In this document: one piece after another, positions 1 to 11,986 of the stretch
Layout of the letters: each line of letters begins with the position of its first letter
How positions within the stretch are numbered: the stretch's first letter is position 1
NCBI RefSeq assembly: GCF_910592395.1
Contig: NC_088314.1
Location: 10,976,001-11,040,000, forward strand
Direction: 5' to 3'
DNA: 64,000 nt
Source of the DNA: Lineus longissimus
Taxonomy: Eukaryota; Nemertea; Pilidiophora; Heteronemertea; Lineidae
Translations under genes and position numbers: made by a program
The notes under the pieces: generated by a model
What the model saw: the letters and a program-made list of their open reading frames with translations, nothing else
Told to the model about the DNA's origin: nothing
Databases searched by the model: none

Positions 1-1688
1 GGCGATTCGACTCAAATTCAGCTCCCCAGGGGGCAAAATGAGTAAATGAAAAAAAAATTTTTTGACGCTCTATTCCAGCAGATAAAAGCTTGAAATAAAG
101 TTGAAAAGGTCCCCATGATACAGAAGTTTTGATATAAAATAGATTAGTGTCGATTTATATCACCAGTTGGCGGTAGTGAGCAAAACTATTGTTTGACCCC
201 GGATGATTCCGCTTTAAATTTCCCGCCGCGAACTGACATGAAAACCTCGAACCAGGGAATACCGGACTGCTGGTATTGCCAGTGCATCCACTGTATGAAC
301 AGCTCGTCTGGGGTAAATTGACGAGGCGGCTCGACCCTCCACTGGGCGGTCGAGGTTACCTGGAGTACAGTAACTATCATCAAGAAAATGGCGGTGACCT
401 TTTTATTTCCACCGGAGCGATGATTTTGTAAGTGACAAATCTTCTTATTTAAGCCTTTACGGAAATGTATTTTGGTACGAAACTTCACAAGTTTATAGAA
501 AAGATCAACGAGAATGTGTTCAAATGCCCTCATAACGATGAGTTCAACGGAATTTGGTCAAAACAACCTTCGAATGGAGTCAACTTTCTTTGCGAAATTG
601 AAGCGACAACCTCATTATTTATCGTAATTTATGCAGATCTGAGTCCAGCTGATGGGTGATGTTCTGATTTGTGTTCAAACTATTGGAAACTTCGGAAATT
701 AGTTCTATTAGTTCTACTATTCTGCAGGAGTATATTATAGCCATTGATGTTGACAGCTAAAAGCACGAAAACTTTGTTTATTTATCAAACTGTATCGAGT
801 GTTATCGAATCGAATGGATGTGTCGATCGTCGGGGCGGATTGATATGTGGTTGTGCGTCCAAGGCGATTAGGTCATTCAGTTAGTTTGAGAAAGATCATG
901 ATGATGAAGATGCGTGTTGTGTTATCATAACCGGAAAATAATTTAGAGTTATTAGTGGTGTTGTCATTGCCATTTTTTGCATGGAATGATAGTTCGAGAG
1001 CTCTCATCGACGTATTCAGCATTGACGGAAAGTAGGTCCGGATTTGGCAACACGCCAGCTGTCTCACATGTTCCTCCTGGAGTCACCAAGGTGCTACAGC
1101 CAACACTGTACAATCACTTTCCATTTTGACGTCTTGTAATAATCTTTGCCAAATCAGTGATTCCTTTATAATTTACTCCATGATTGCAATCAGCCTTTGT
1201 TAAATTCCAATCACCTGCAGGTCAGGTCAATCTTTTACCAATAAAGTTAATTTTCTTAAGCACCTCTTTATCTTACTTCTTCACATACAGGGCATCCCAA
1301 ACACTTTGCTAAATCCACTAACCCCCCCCCCCCATTTCAGGTTGGTTTTGCACCCGACCCAAGCTCAACGGTACAATGATCATGTAAGTTTCCAAATACC
1401 TTTTCAGGACATACTAGTATGAGGACATCAATTTTGATACCAGAAGGAAAACCAATCCTGTCCGTGTGTCACTGTGACATAGATCCTGGCTCTATTGGAA
1501 ATGTCGCACTCGCACTGCATTACTTCATGTGATGTCATTTACATCTTTCACAGTTGACAAATTGAAGCATCCATGGTTATTGTAACTATATAGTCCTTGC
1601 CAAATCTATCTAAAAGTATCAGTAAAACTGCTAAACTATGAATTGTATCTGCTTACTCAGCTGAGTGCCAGGCCCTTGGGCCTCTTGT
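1..1688 (+). mobile_element. Helentron-like non-autonomous element, family B, copy a (5' end cut by window edge)
   Basis: Near-identical over its whole length to 26750-28390; the two differ mainly by scattered substitutions and 1-5 bp indels. The complete copy shows the ends: a 5' hairpin with perfect 12-bp arms and a 3' hairpin AGGCCC-TT-GGGCCT followed by TCTTGT. Here only the 3' hairpin (1670-1683) is visible because the window starts inside the element. There are no terminal inverted repeats and no evident target duplication, which fits Helentron/HINE ('pearl'-type) elements. It carries conserved short open frames (186-533 minus, 465-659 plus) of no recognised family, no replicase or helicase, and a C13 run at about 1322-1334. 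Confidence 0.75.
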
Positions 1689-2341
1689 CATTACTAATTC
1701 CTACTTTTTTACAATTTTTCCTAAATTCCTACTTATTCCTTATTTTTGACCAATTTCTGATGAAATTCCTAATAAATCCTTATTTTCTTGTATTTCCGAT
1801 GAACTGCGCGGGCAATGGTGTCGTCGATGAAGCACTTGACATGGATTCTGCTGCTAGATCACCTCTGTTGCGCAGACTCGCTGGCATAACCATGAACGAA
1901 GTCCATCAAAGTGTAGTCTCCTAAAGTTTCAGAAATCTACATTAAGATGGTGGGTGCCTGCGAACCTCGCTCTTTGGTCACTAAATCAAGTTATGCTCAA
2001 TCCATGTCAAGTTCAAGTTTGACACCCTTCACCGGCCATGTCATGAGCTTTTGATCTGACCTGAGTTAAGTTGAGTAAGTAAAATGTTTGTGAAAAATAA
2101 AAAGGTAAGAAAACTCCTAAATTCCATTGCGAGGACATTATTTAAAATACAACCACTTTAATAGAATTTCCTACTTTTCTCCTTATTTTGAAGCTGAAGT
2201 TCCTAATAAAATCCTATTTTTGAAAAATTAAATTCCTACTTTTTATCCGACTATGGCCCAGAGAGTGGCCAACATGCCTGACTTCCTTCACAGGCCAAAA
2301 ATTAAGTTATTCCCATTGGCAATTCATAAAGTTAACCCATG
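1689..2341. other. Non-coding stretch with TTCCTA-rich patches
   Basis: I see no gene. T-rich patches with recurring TTCCTA/AAATTCCTAC words lie at about 1690-1800 and 2155-2250 and look like decayed repeat DNA. The sequence between them shows no recognisable domain in any frame. Confidence 0.4.
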
Positions 2342-3847
2342 TCACAAAACGTTTGTCACCTGCTTCTCACTAATAGAAAACATAAATGCTAACTCCTGGT
2401 GAGTGATGTGCCTCCTAAGTTTCATGAGAGTCATGAACAACTGATCCTCAATGCTCATAGAGGGTTGTACTCCACTGTAATACTGGAGGCAGTATACAGC
2501 AGGACCAAGGGAATGTAGTACAAGTTGAAATTTCGCATATGTCTCCATTCCAGTGTAATAATGAAGCATATTCTGCTGACAAGGATTTCTTGCACAGAAC
2601 TTCTCTTTCATCCCAACTTGCACACCTATGTCTGCTGATTTTCTTTCATCCTGGACATCCTTTTCCTGAACAGCTGAAATATAAAAATGTTTTGATTAAA
2701 ATAGCTGATGTCATGTATGTACCGTAGCGTCGTGCTTGGAAGGCTTCAAAAACAAAAACTATTGTCTATAGTCATGATAGTATAAGAATAATTATTTGGC
2801 GCCTGATATCATCGACAAATCAAATCTTAAAAATCAACTCAAGCCTGAAGCTGAAGTGAAAATTAAACCACGCAGTATACACACTGACAAAACATACCTC
2901 CACAGTTTTCACAGGGCATTTCCAAGACAATGTCGGCCTCAAATGCCCCAACATCGATACAAGCAGCCTCTCGTTCCTTTTCTAGCTCAGTCTATTCGTT
3001 TTCTTTTGTTCATGCACCTTTCAACCAGTTCAGCTCTGGAGCTATAAGTGGGATCAGTTGTTGTAGTCCAACTGAATATGCTTGGAACTGCATCATCTTT
3101 CAATAACATCTTCATTGGTTTATCACCTGAAATGTCAACAACATTTGCTATAATAAATTACTAATCAATAGTTCAAACAAACAGTCTGTGGCATCTCCCA
3201 TTCACAAGGCCCTAAACAATGCATGCATCTAGTTATTAGCCCTTCACTTTCATATGGTTTGTGTGTTTGTTATTTTGGGAAACAGGACCTGCATTTCATG
3301 GTGGTATCTATGCATAGGCCTACAAAAGATTTAACTCTAGGCCTGATTATGATAATGATGATAATGACTTGAATGGAATGACACAGAACAAAATGATTGA
3401 GGATGAAACTGAGACATCATTCATGTCATTAATGTTTTGTTGCACTGTGTAGGTGCATAGCTTGTGTTCATTGCACTCTGTTTGTGTGTACATTGATTTG
3501 ACTTCTCGGCACGTACGTGAGCTCCGAAATTTTTACAGAACCAGAACATGAATTCAAAGAATAACCGGATCAGAATTTCAAAAAGAATGTCATCTTCACA
3601 TGGAATCAGTAGGCCTAGGCCTACAATCAATCGACTCACCGTAGTAGGTTTCTGTTTTGTAATCTGAAGCAGTGAAATGTTTGCGGCACATGCGAGCAAA
3701 GGGCTCCAGCTCCCACAACGTATACGTCCCAGGTTTCTCCCGTTTACCACACTTAATCGCAACAACCTATTTCCGTGATAGCTCTGCATCATTGGGAAAC
3801 TTATGTCCACCTTCCGTCAGACATCCAGCGACTGAACAATGCGGCAT
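2342..3847 (-). pseudogene. Broken THAP-domain transposase gene, DDE part missing
   Basis: Three separated pieces on the minus strand fit the N-terminal half of a THAP-type DDE_Tnp_4 transposase. (1) 3847-~3640: an ATG opens MPHCSVAGC, a THAP-type C-x4-C start, followed by HKFP and, further on, CRKHF. A TAG falls where THAP domains carry their conserved tryptophan (after LSRK). The piece ends beside a donor-like GTGAGT. (2) About 3100-2880: KDDAVPSIF, the usual linker after THAP. (3) About 2640-2342: a helix-turn-helix of the HTH_Tnp_4 kind (EDQLFMTLMKLRRHITHQEL). No catalytic DDE part follows towards 2.3 kb. Family: ISL2EU/IS4EU or a related THAP transposon. The stop and missing catalytic part mean it is dead. 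Confidence 0.65.
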
Positions 3848-4424
3848 TTCGGCAATTTAAATGAAATTTGGTACACACAGCATGGCTGCACGACATGCAC
3901 GCTGTGTCGTCTGCCAACATGTAGAACAGCACTTCCGGGTCATGCGCTGCGCGCGCCATCTATTAACCAAGTTTGTTACGCGGCTACCTCATTATGGAAG
4001 CATTCTAAACTGTGGAATCAGAATGGTCAATGATAGCTAAGAGATTTCTTTTCCAGGCCATTGATATTCCAAACGAGCGAGCACATCTCAGAGAGTCCAG
4101 CCCTTGGTGATGTTATTCCATATAGCTGTGTCATACACTTCTTATTCACACGAGCACCTCCTGAACTCAAGTCTCCACATCAGGTAATTCCATGTCCGAA
4201 CAAAACGTTCCCTTACCAAAATGCCCTAAGTGGTGTTGGTCATCTCTTTCAAAAATCTTGTAATACTCATGTGTACTGAGGTTTTCTTTAATTACGGATT
4301 AGGCTTGCTGTTTCAGCTAAAGATCGAGTTACAGAGTTACAGTTCTTTTTGTGTTCTTAGTTGCAAATTTCCCTTTACTTTCCATCAGTACTTTACAGGT
4401 CTTTTGCCAAACTTTCTACCTTTT
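3848..4424. other. Non-coding stretch
   Basis: Upstream flank of the THAP remnant. Short open frames only (60-72 aa), with no recognisable domain. The right end abuts the 5' hairpin of a family C element. Confidence 0.4.
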
Positions 4425-5546
4425 TAGCTCACCTCTTAGCAGAGGTGAGCTTATCCCATACCGTAGCGTCCGTCGTCCGTCGTCGTCGTCGTCGTCGTCG
4501 TCATCCGTCGTCCCTTAGCAGGGCACGTTTCGTAACTGTTAGAGCTATTGAGTTGAAACTTGGTACACATGTACCCTTATGTAATGACACCTTGGAGACT
4601 AAGTTTCAATCCGATTCGTTTCATGATTTGGCCACCAGGGGGCCAAACGTTAAAAGTGAAAATATGCAATATCTCCCTTAATAGTAGTCAGGAAATTTAA
4701 AAAAAAAAAGATGGTAGGTACTTCTAGCAAAGGTGCATCATATATCCTCCGGGTTTTTGATTTGACCTCCTTTTCAAGGTCACAGAGGTCAAATGGTGTA
4801 AATTGGCCGTTAGGATGTAACGATGGCACGTTTCTAAACTGCAATGACTATTGATACCAAATTTGGTACACATTTACCCCTTAGTCAGGTGATCTAAGGG
4901 ACCAAAGTTTGGTCCAATATGATTCACCACTTGACCACCAGGGGGCAAAATCTAAAAACCTTAAAAATGTGATTATTCCTTAACTTCTTGCCCGATTGCA
5001 CCAATTTGATATCATGGGTACATCTAACCACCATACAGTATATGTCACACAGGTTTTTAATTTGACCTTCTTGTCAAGGTCACAGAGGTCAAATGGCATA
5101 AATTCGCCGTCAGGCCGTAACTATGGCACGTTTCTTAACTGCAATGACTATTGATCACAAATTAAGTACACATGTACCCCTTGGTCTGGTGATCTCAGGT
5201 ACCGAAGTTTGGTGCGATCTGATTTGCCGTTTGGCCTCCAGGGAGGGGGCCAAATCCTAAATTCTTCAAAATGCCATTATACCTAGTAATGACTTGCCCG
5301 ATTGGCACCAATTTTATATCATAGGTACATCTAATTCTAACAACTATTCAATGTGTCACCCGGGTCTTCTTTGATTTGACCTACTTTTCAAGGTCACAGA
5401 GGTCGAATGTACTGTAAATTGGCCATTTTGGGGAAATTGTAATTGCTTGGACCTACATCAAACCTAACACTACATGACACAATACCATGCTCTTTATCCA
5501 TCTTTCCTCCACATGAGGTGAGCACAATGGCCCTGGCCATTTCATT
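4425..5546 (+). mobile_element. Helentron-like non-autonomous element, family C, copy 1
   Basis: Starts with hairpin AGCTCACCTCT-tagc-AGAGGTGAGCT after a T run, followed by a GTC triplet microsatellite at about 4470-4510. Then come about four diverged ~260-bp modules, each with the words GGCACGTTTCTTAAC, TTGGTACACATG, CCACCAGGGGGCCAAA and TTCAAGGTCACAGAGGTCAAATGG. It ends with GAGCACAATGGCC-CTGGCC-ATTTCATT. Known for such elements: a 5' hairpin, a 3' hairpin close to the end, no TIR and no TSD. No replicase is encoded, so mobility would depend on an autonomous relative elsewhere. Confidence 0.75.
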
Positions 5547-6592
5547 TTTCTTTGAATCATGAGAAAGGGGAAAATGCATCTGTTAAAACCAACACTTTTG
5601 TAAAAATATATCTGACAAATGTGAAAGATAAAGAAAAAGAAACATTTTGGCAAAAGCAAGCATTATTTTGGATGGTAATTAGTTAGTTGATGGCAAATAG
5701 TTAATTGGAGATAATCTAAACTGATGACATTTTGGCAAGTGGATATTCTGACTCATAACCAGTTTTTCATTGGGTAAAATCCTAGCCATTGCTCTGTCTT
5801 GTGTTCTGGAGCATCTGAGGGGGGGGACTAAAAATTACTAGGCGTCCATTCACCACTCACAGCAGCCGTCAATTTTGACATTGTGGACACTCTAGACCCT
5901 TGGCCGGTGAAAATATTTCGATGAAACTTCAGGTATGTGTGTCAGTAACTTATATACTCTGTTTCCTCACGTATACTGTCTTTGGGTGCCATATTTAAGG
6001 GGCCCGAAGGGATGAATACCTCACATACCTAATACACAGGTTAGGCCTAGTGGTTCGGACTGATTGGCTCAGATCGTGGCGCAGACCTATGACCAGAGAC
6101 ACCCACAACTTGCAGTCCACTACCATTGGTCAATGGGATTTTAAATGGATTGAATGGGTTGTATTACCAGACAATCGTGTTTGGTCTTTATTCATGGCGT
6201 GACAATGGACAATGCCCATTCATCAACTGGGCAGAGAAAAACCGCCCCGCATGTGGTGAACCCTATTGCGTACCCCACCCAATGTGTCTACGCTGTGATC
6301 ACTTGTAGTAATATAGGTTTTCCTGTTTGGCGCTCCATGGAATGCCATAGCATAACACGATCACCGGCATGCACGTACACGAAAAAGCGGCATTGAAAAT
6401 GTTATCATATGAATCTATCTACTACGGCGATGATATTTCTTGTAGTTGGGAAATCCCTAACCACTATCAGTTCGGTAAAGTTCGGTAACACACATTCCAA
6501 TCACGACACAATTCTATCGTTTAACTGATGTACAACCGGTACAATGTTCATCGCCACCATCGTCTTGCAGGCTGCACAATCGAGTCAGGGAA
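5547..6592. other. Non-coding stretch holding one copy of repeat F (5950-6135)
   Basis: No gene seen. About 185 bp at 5950-6135 (words GGGATGAATACCTCACATAC, CACTACCATTGG) recurs in the opposite orientation at 34836-35005, so it is an interspersed repeat. I cannot assign a class: no tRNA-like box pair or TIR is evident. Confidence 0.5.
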
Positions 6593-7739
6593 AATCTGAA
6601 TTTCGGTCTGATCTGATCCTTGACTTGGCCACCTGGGGGCCAAAACTAAAAAAGGTAAAAAGTGCAATATCTCGCTTAACAGTGACTTTGTTTTCAATTT
6701 TATTTTTATGGTAGGTATTCAGAGCAAGGATACTTCAGGGTTTTTGATTTGACCCAATTTTCAAGGTCACAGAGGTCAAATGGTGTGAATTGGCCGTTTG
6801 TGTGTAACTATGGTAGTTTCTTAACCACTAAAGCTTTGAACTTTAAACATGGTACACACGACCCCCTAGGTCAGATGACCTGTGACACTGATTTTTGGTC
6901 CGGTCTGATTCTTAACTTGGCCACCAGGAGGCCAAAACCAAAAATTTGAATAGTGCCATGTCTCGCTTATTACTGATTGGTTTTTGGTAAAAGTTTTATG
7001 GTAGATACTCTCAGCAAGGATACATCACATATGATTTTGATTTGACGTACTTGTCAAGGTCACAGAAGTAAAATGGCGTAAATTGGCCATTTGAGCGAAA
7101 CTGTGGCACGTTTCTTAACCCCTAAGGCTATGACTTTGAGACTTTGTACAAAAGACCCCCTAGGTCAGGTGACCTCTGAGCCTGAATTTCAGCCCGGTCT
7201 GTTTCTCGACTTGGCCATCAGAGGGCCAAAAGTGAAAACCTAGAAAGTGTGATATCTGGTTTATTAGTTATTCGTTTTCATTAAAACCTGTATGGTAGGT
7301 TCTCCTAGCAAGGATACATCACATATCACATGAGTTTTTGATTTGACCTGCTTTTCAAGGTCACAGAGGTCAAATGGCGTAAATTGTTCGTTTGAGTGTA
7401 ACTATGGCACGTTTCTTAACCACTAAAGCTATGAATTTGGTACACATGACTCCCTACGTCATGTAACCTCGGACACTGAATTTCGATCTGATCTGGTACT
7501 CAACTTGGCCACCAGGAGGCCTTAACTAAAATAGGTAAAAAGTGCAATATCTCCTTTATTAGTGACTTGTTTTTGATGATATTCTTATGGTACTTACTCC
7601 AAGCAATGATACATCACATGTCATAACGTTTTCAGTTTGGCCTATATACTATACATGTACAATGTTTCTTAAAACCAGGATGAATTCCAAAGCACAAAAT
7701 ATCTATACAGTTAGCACAATGGCCCCTGGCCGTTTCATT
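6593..7739 (+). mobile_element. Family C Helentron-like element, copy 2, 5'-truncated
   Basis: Begins inside a module (CTGAATTTCGGTCTGATC) without the hairpin or the GTC microsatellite. It continues through four to five ~260-bp modules and has an intact 3' end, GAGCACAATGGCCCCTGGCC-like (ATGGCCCCTGGCCGTTTCATT region, 7719-7739). Encodes no protein. Confidence 0.7.
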
Positions 7740-8346
7740 TTCAATTATATTTTATGGTAGGTACTCCAAGCAAGGATATGTCACATGTCATACCAACTTT
7801 GGTTTGACCTTTGTACTATACATGTAGCACGTTTCTTAACCCTTCGAAGCCTGGGTTCTCTAGAGGTACCCACCTCCATACCCTGGGTTCCTGGGGTATT
7901 GAGAGGGTATTTGAAAATAATCTAGAATAAAAACTATAAGAGAAAAACCTTCCAAGTAAAGTTTGTGATGTTCCTTTATCTATTAAAAAAGAGTCCTGAA
8001 TGAAAAAAGATGCCCCCATTTCTTTAAAACGAGGCGAAAATGCGAGTGGTGCCAATTTTTTTACATTTTTACCGAAATCGGCTCTTTCCCAGCCCTGGGC
8101 ACCCTTATAAAAAGATTGTCAGCTTGACTGGCGTCAGAAACACGCTGAGTGATGGGAGAGACATCCCGTGGTAGGTGGCTGAACTAAATACTAGTTCAAT
8201 AACTGATAGCAATGGACCTAACTGTTTGGTACCAAACCGGCCGCTCGGGTATTTGTGCCTCTTGTCAGCAGCACAGAAACGAGCCGCTCGGGTTCTAGGG
8301 GTTAACCAGGATAAATTCCAGCCCAATGGCTCCTGGTCATTTCGTT
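7740..8346 (+). mobile_element. Family C fragment split by a 460-bp insertion
   Basis: Module sequence at 7740-7841 resumes at 8302 and ends with GGCTCCTGGTCATTTCGTT. The two parts are separated by unrelated sequence, 7842-8301, flanked by the direct repeat TTAACC (7836-7841 and 8302-8307). The insert begins CTTCGAAGCCTGGG and ends GGGTTCTAGGGG; its ends resemble each other in inverted orientation only weakly. The insert has no recognisable coding sequence and its class is unknown. Confidence 0.55.
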
Positions 8347-9494
8347 CGTCTCTCCCCGTCACCCCTAGACGGTGCTACGAAATTAAGTCACTGGATCATA
8401 CAGTGTGTTCCTAAAAAACGATGCACAAATTTGGGCACTTTCCCTAAAAAAACTATTGGGAATTTCTTGATGAAACTTCATAGATGTGTTAAGTAGGTGA
8501 ATATCTCAAATAAGATCTTTGATAGATCTCATGTCATTTCAACGTTGGACGCCAAGGGGCCATTGTTAAAGACTTAAAATATTGCATGACACTCTGCATT
8601 GCTTTCATCCTCAACGACTTGTGTGCATCTGGTGTACTTGAATATTGATCTTTTCCCCGAGTTCAATATCAAGACAAATGCAATTGAATTCCACTCTTAT
8701 AACCAAGATTCAGTTATTTGTATTCAATTATTTGAGTTTGATTCCAGGCAGCTAACTGGTCAATCAGTCGCTACTCGCAATGGTTAGAAGATCACAGCTC
8801 AGAAAAGGATAGGCTGACGTTGATAAAGTAAGTTGTCATTTCATGATCAGGGCTGAATTATAGTATTTGAACAATATTTTTTGGACCATACATTTCTTTA
8901 TATCAGTGAGATGCAGGGCTTGACACTAGCAGAGGCCACACAGGCAATACCTCCATGTTAGCCTCACTACCCCAAAATTTCTGAATTGGCAAAAGTGGCT
9001 TATCTGACTTACTGGGTTTCAGTGGTGCCATCTGATGTTACACTGTTAACAAGACAATTCAGATGTCTAAGTCCATTCCTTTTCATCAGTAAACATAGAA
9101 TTTCACTTTCTCCAAATTCATCGGTAAACTTAGCATGTCACTCTTTTCCAATTCAGCAGTAAAGTTGGCATTTCACACGTTCGAATGTCCAGAATGCATT
9201 TCAGACAAACCGATGGCAGCATTTTGTTATGCAAGCTCTTTGCAACAAGGCTCTGTGCCCCATTTTGTGTAGGTTTTGCTGCAACCTCAGATTTCTAAAT
9301 GTTGAGACCTGCTGTGATAAAGAGATTCATTGCAAAACACTATGCATCCATCCAGTTTTGATATATTGATAATAATATTGTTGAACTTTGAGATTTATTG
9401 AAATACGACAGAAGATTATGACTATGTTGGTGACACGATAAACACCATGTAGCTCTGTGATGATTGCCTTTCGCAATTCATGTCTGCATGGCAG
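8347..9494. other. Non-coding stretch
   Basis: I see no gene or definable repeat. Around 8450-8575 there are module-like words (GATGAAACTTCATAGATGTG, CAAGGGGCCATTG) typical of Helentron-like elements, but no ends are visible. Confidence 0.35.
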
Positions 9495-10727
9495 CAGAAG
9501 TTTACCAGGGTATGGGAAGGGTGAATAAAATCATATAATGCGAGCAAATAACAGGGTTTGCAAACGTTTATCCTTATGCATTTTTGGATGAATGATAATA
9601 ACCATGGACCACTGAAATGGGAGCCATGTGGCCATCTTGAATTTCGAATTGGGCTGATCTCTCCAACCCATGCCTATCATAATACAGAAAATTCGAACCC
9701 ATCGGCCAACTCGTTCTGCATCTACTGTCCATAATGCAAAAGCAAAGATGGCCACCTGGCGGCCATACTCAAACTCATTGGATCAAGGCCAAAGTCCAGA
9801 GGGCACCTCTCCCAACCCCTCCCATTTTGCCACAGAAAATAGAAGTTCAACTAGAGAGCTACTCACTGTGCTGTCTAGCATACAAAATCCTAGATGGTCA
9901 CCTGCTAGCAATGCTAGAAATCTGATCAAGCCCTAAATTGAAAGGGCACCTCTCCAACCCCATTCTATCAAGCCATAGACGAGACACCGGTAAAGTGAGC
10001 GAAGAACCAGATTTCAAATGTTGATCATGTGGAATTGTTCCAAAGTGACATTGGTTTGCATGTGTGTGAGTATGTGTTTGTGTGAATAGTTTGGTGTGAA
10101 TTGTGATAGATGGAGGTGAAGTGTTGCGTGGTGTGTGTTTAGTTTGTATGGTTGGTTTGAGTGGCACTAGGGAGGGATCACCTGTTTGAGTGGAAAAGAG
10201 AGTACCTGTGAAGAACATGATATGTTTACATGCATATATTTTACAGATAGTTTTTTTTATCAAACATCACCCAACTGATTAGACTGTGTTATTGTGGCTG
10301 GTTTCCTCTATTTAGAATAGATGAATGCAAGCAACGTCAACTGAAATAATCCTGTTTGTCAGTTGTTTGTATACAAGATCTTGACAGGTTTTTTGGATGA
10401 ATGCTAATAAAAATGGACCAGAAGGCAGCCAGGTGGCCATCTTGGATATCTGATCAGGCCCAAAATCAATAGGGTACCACTCGGACCTCTGCTGATCATA
10501 ACACAGGTTATTCAAGCCTATTGGGACTCATTCTCTAGTTACACATCTTGACCCTCAATGTATTAACATTGCTCAGCTTCCAGACGATGCGTGTCAATAC
10601 CTTGACGAAAAGTACAGCATGCATTTATATGCAATCTATTTCCAAATGAAGTTGATCGGCTATTACTCCATCGTGAACTGCATCGCTGTACACACAATGG
10701 TAACAAGTTAACATATTGCTTCGATCA
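9495..10727 (-). repeat. Repeat R, left inverted arm (uninterrupted copy)
   Basis: Reverse-complementary to 13738-22838 once three insertions are removed from that arm. Shared landmarks are the ATACCCTGG outer end, GGTTATTATCATTCAT, a CAAGATGGCCACCTGG word, CTTCACAGGT(A)CTC and the inner GCAATATGTTAACTTG. The arm contains two diverged internal modules (about 9585-9670 and 10394-10507) built on GGATGAATG and GGCCATCTTG. No protein is encoded. Its value is as the empty site for the insertions at 13962, 16079 and 22337. It may be one end of a large inverted-repeat element or just one of two dispersed copies. Confidence 0.75.
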
Positions 10728-11986
10728 GCAATACGATATCTCGGCAAGTGTAGCCTTTTTGTGTCTCATTCAAAAACCACAATATGCTTTGCTTTGAAAC
10801 TTACGTAGTGTTTAGAGAAGATTAAAAGGGCAAAGGTTGTGAAATTGTTTTTAAATCCAGTTCATATAAGCAGTAGTGGTCATGGAAAGTGAGGTCTTTG
10901 TGATCGAAAAACGGGCTCACAATATGTGTACATAACATACAGCAGAATCATTTCAAATTTGGTAGAGGTGCACCATTGGGGTCCGATATACAGTGTGCAC
11001 CGCAAAGGGGCAGCAATATACGTCCGTTGCTCCCCACTCCAAAACTAACCACAAGGTACAGCCAGGTCCACTAGTATGTATCGCATCGTACCGTATTCTA
11101 ATCGGTTCCTGGTCGGTCTGTAACACTAATTTTTGAGTACGACACGACAACGAACCAACAAATCACAGACCAAAGCGTGGTCAGTGTCCTAATATTCGTC
11201 AGCTCATATTTCAGATTTTATCAGTTCTTGTATTGATTGTCTTCAGTCTGTGTATTGCCAGTTCGGTTCGGTTCGGTTCCTAATCAATACTCTTGCCGGA
11301 TTCTATCGTGTCGTGACTGCGATGACCGGCATTGACCGGGGCCCGGTCCCGTCATCGTGCGACAGAATAACAGATGACGTTCGCAGGAAAACTTCTGGTA
11401 AAAAGGACGGTGGCTGATTTTAAAAAGGCCCTTTATCTGCCGGTATCTATCCAAAACACCCCATTCAAAATGATTCGGTATTCCTACCCGGTAGTCCCGG
11501 ACACGCCGCCCATCCAAACAAAATGGGAGGACACAACACATTACACAAATCAATGCGTGCGTACATTTGTTTCCAGCAAAATTTGAATGATCTTTGCAAA
11601 ATATTTTCAATGATGCATTCCACGGAACATACAGCAGGTACACTTCACTCCAAAGACAAACTGCCCAAAAAATGTGCAGTGTATACGCACAGAGCAACCA
11701 AACTATAGGTTGATTACTCAAAGGTACGCATCTTAATGATAAGATACAGGTGTTTATTTGCATATTGGTTAGTTGCATCGTGAAGACCAACGCAGTCTTT
11801 GCGCCTTGCAGTTTTCGCTTCTTTTTTGTCAACAGAATTATTTTATATCAAATCTTTGTTTTGAGAGAGCCCGCAAATAAAATTTGGGTGAAATGTTTAC
11901 TATGTAACTACTTCTTTAAATAGATATGGGTTGGGTTATTCCTTAAAAAAAGAAGATAAGTTGAATTTTGTACGGCCTGTCGTTAA
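10728..11986. other. Spacer between inverted R arms, left part
   Basis: No recognised gene. A CGGTT pentamer run lies at about 11261-11278. A 182-codon open frame on minus (11284-11832) has no recognisable domain and crosses GC-rich repeated words, so I treat it as chance. Confidence 0.35.

Noticed and set aside
186-533. 115-aa frame in family B as a secreted protein
   Set aside because: Repeated in copy b with small indels that change the frame (79 aa there), which argues against selection on the protein.
6749-6949. Small frames recurring in family C modules (for example at 14652-14987 and 46646-46897)
   Set aside because: They recur because the ~260-bp modules recur; frames are not kept between copies and no protein family is recognised.
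11284-11832. 182-aa minus frame in the R spacer
   Set aside because: No domain, no splice context, Cys-rich by composition; the length is within chance for a 64-kb window.
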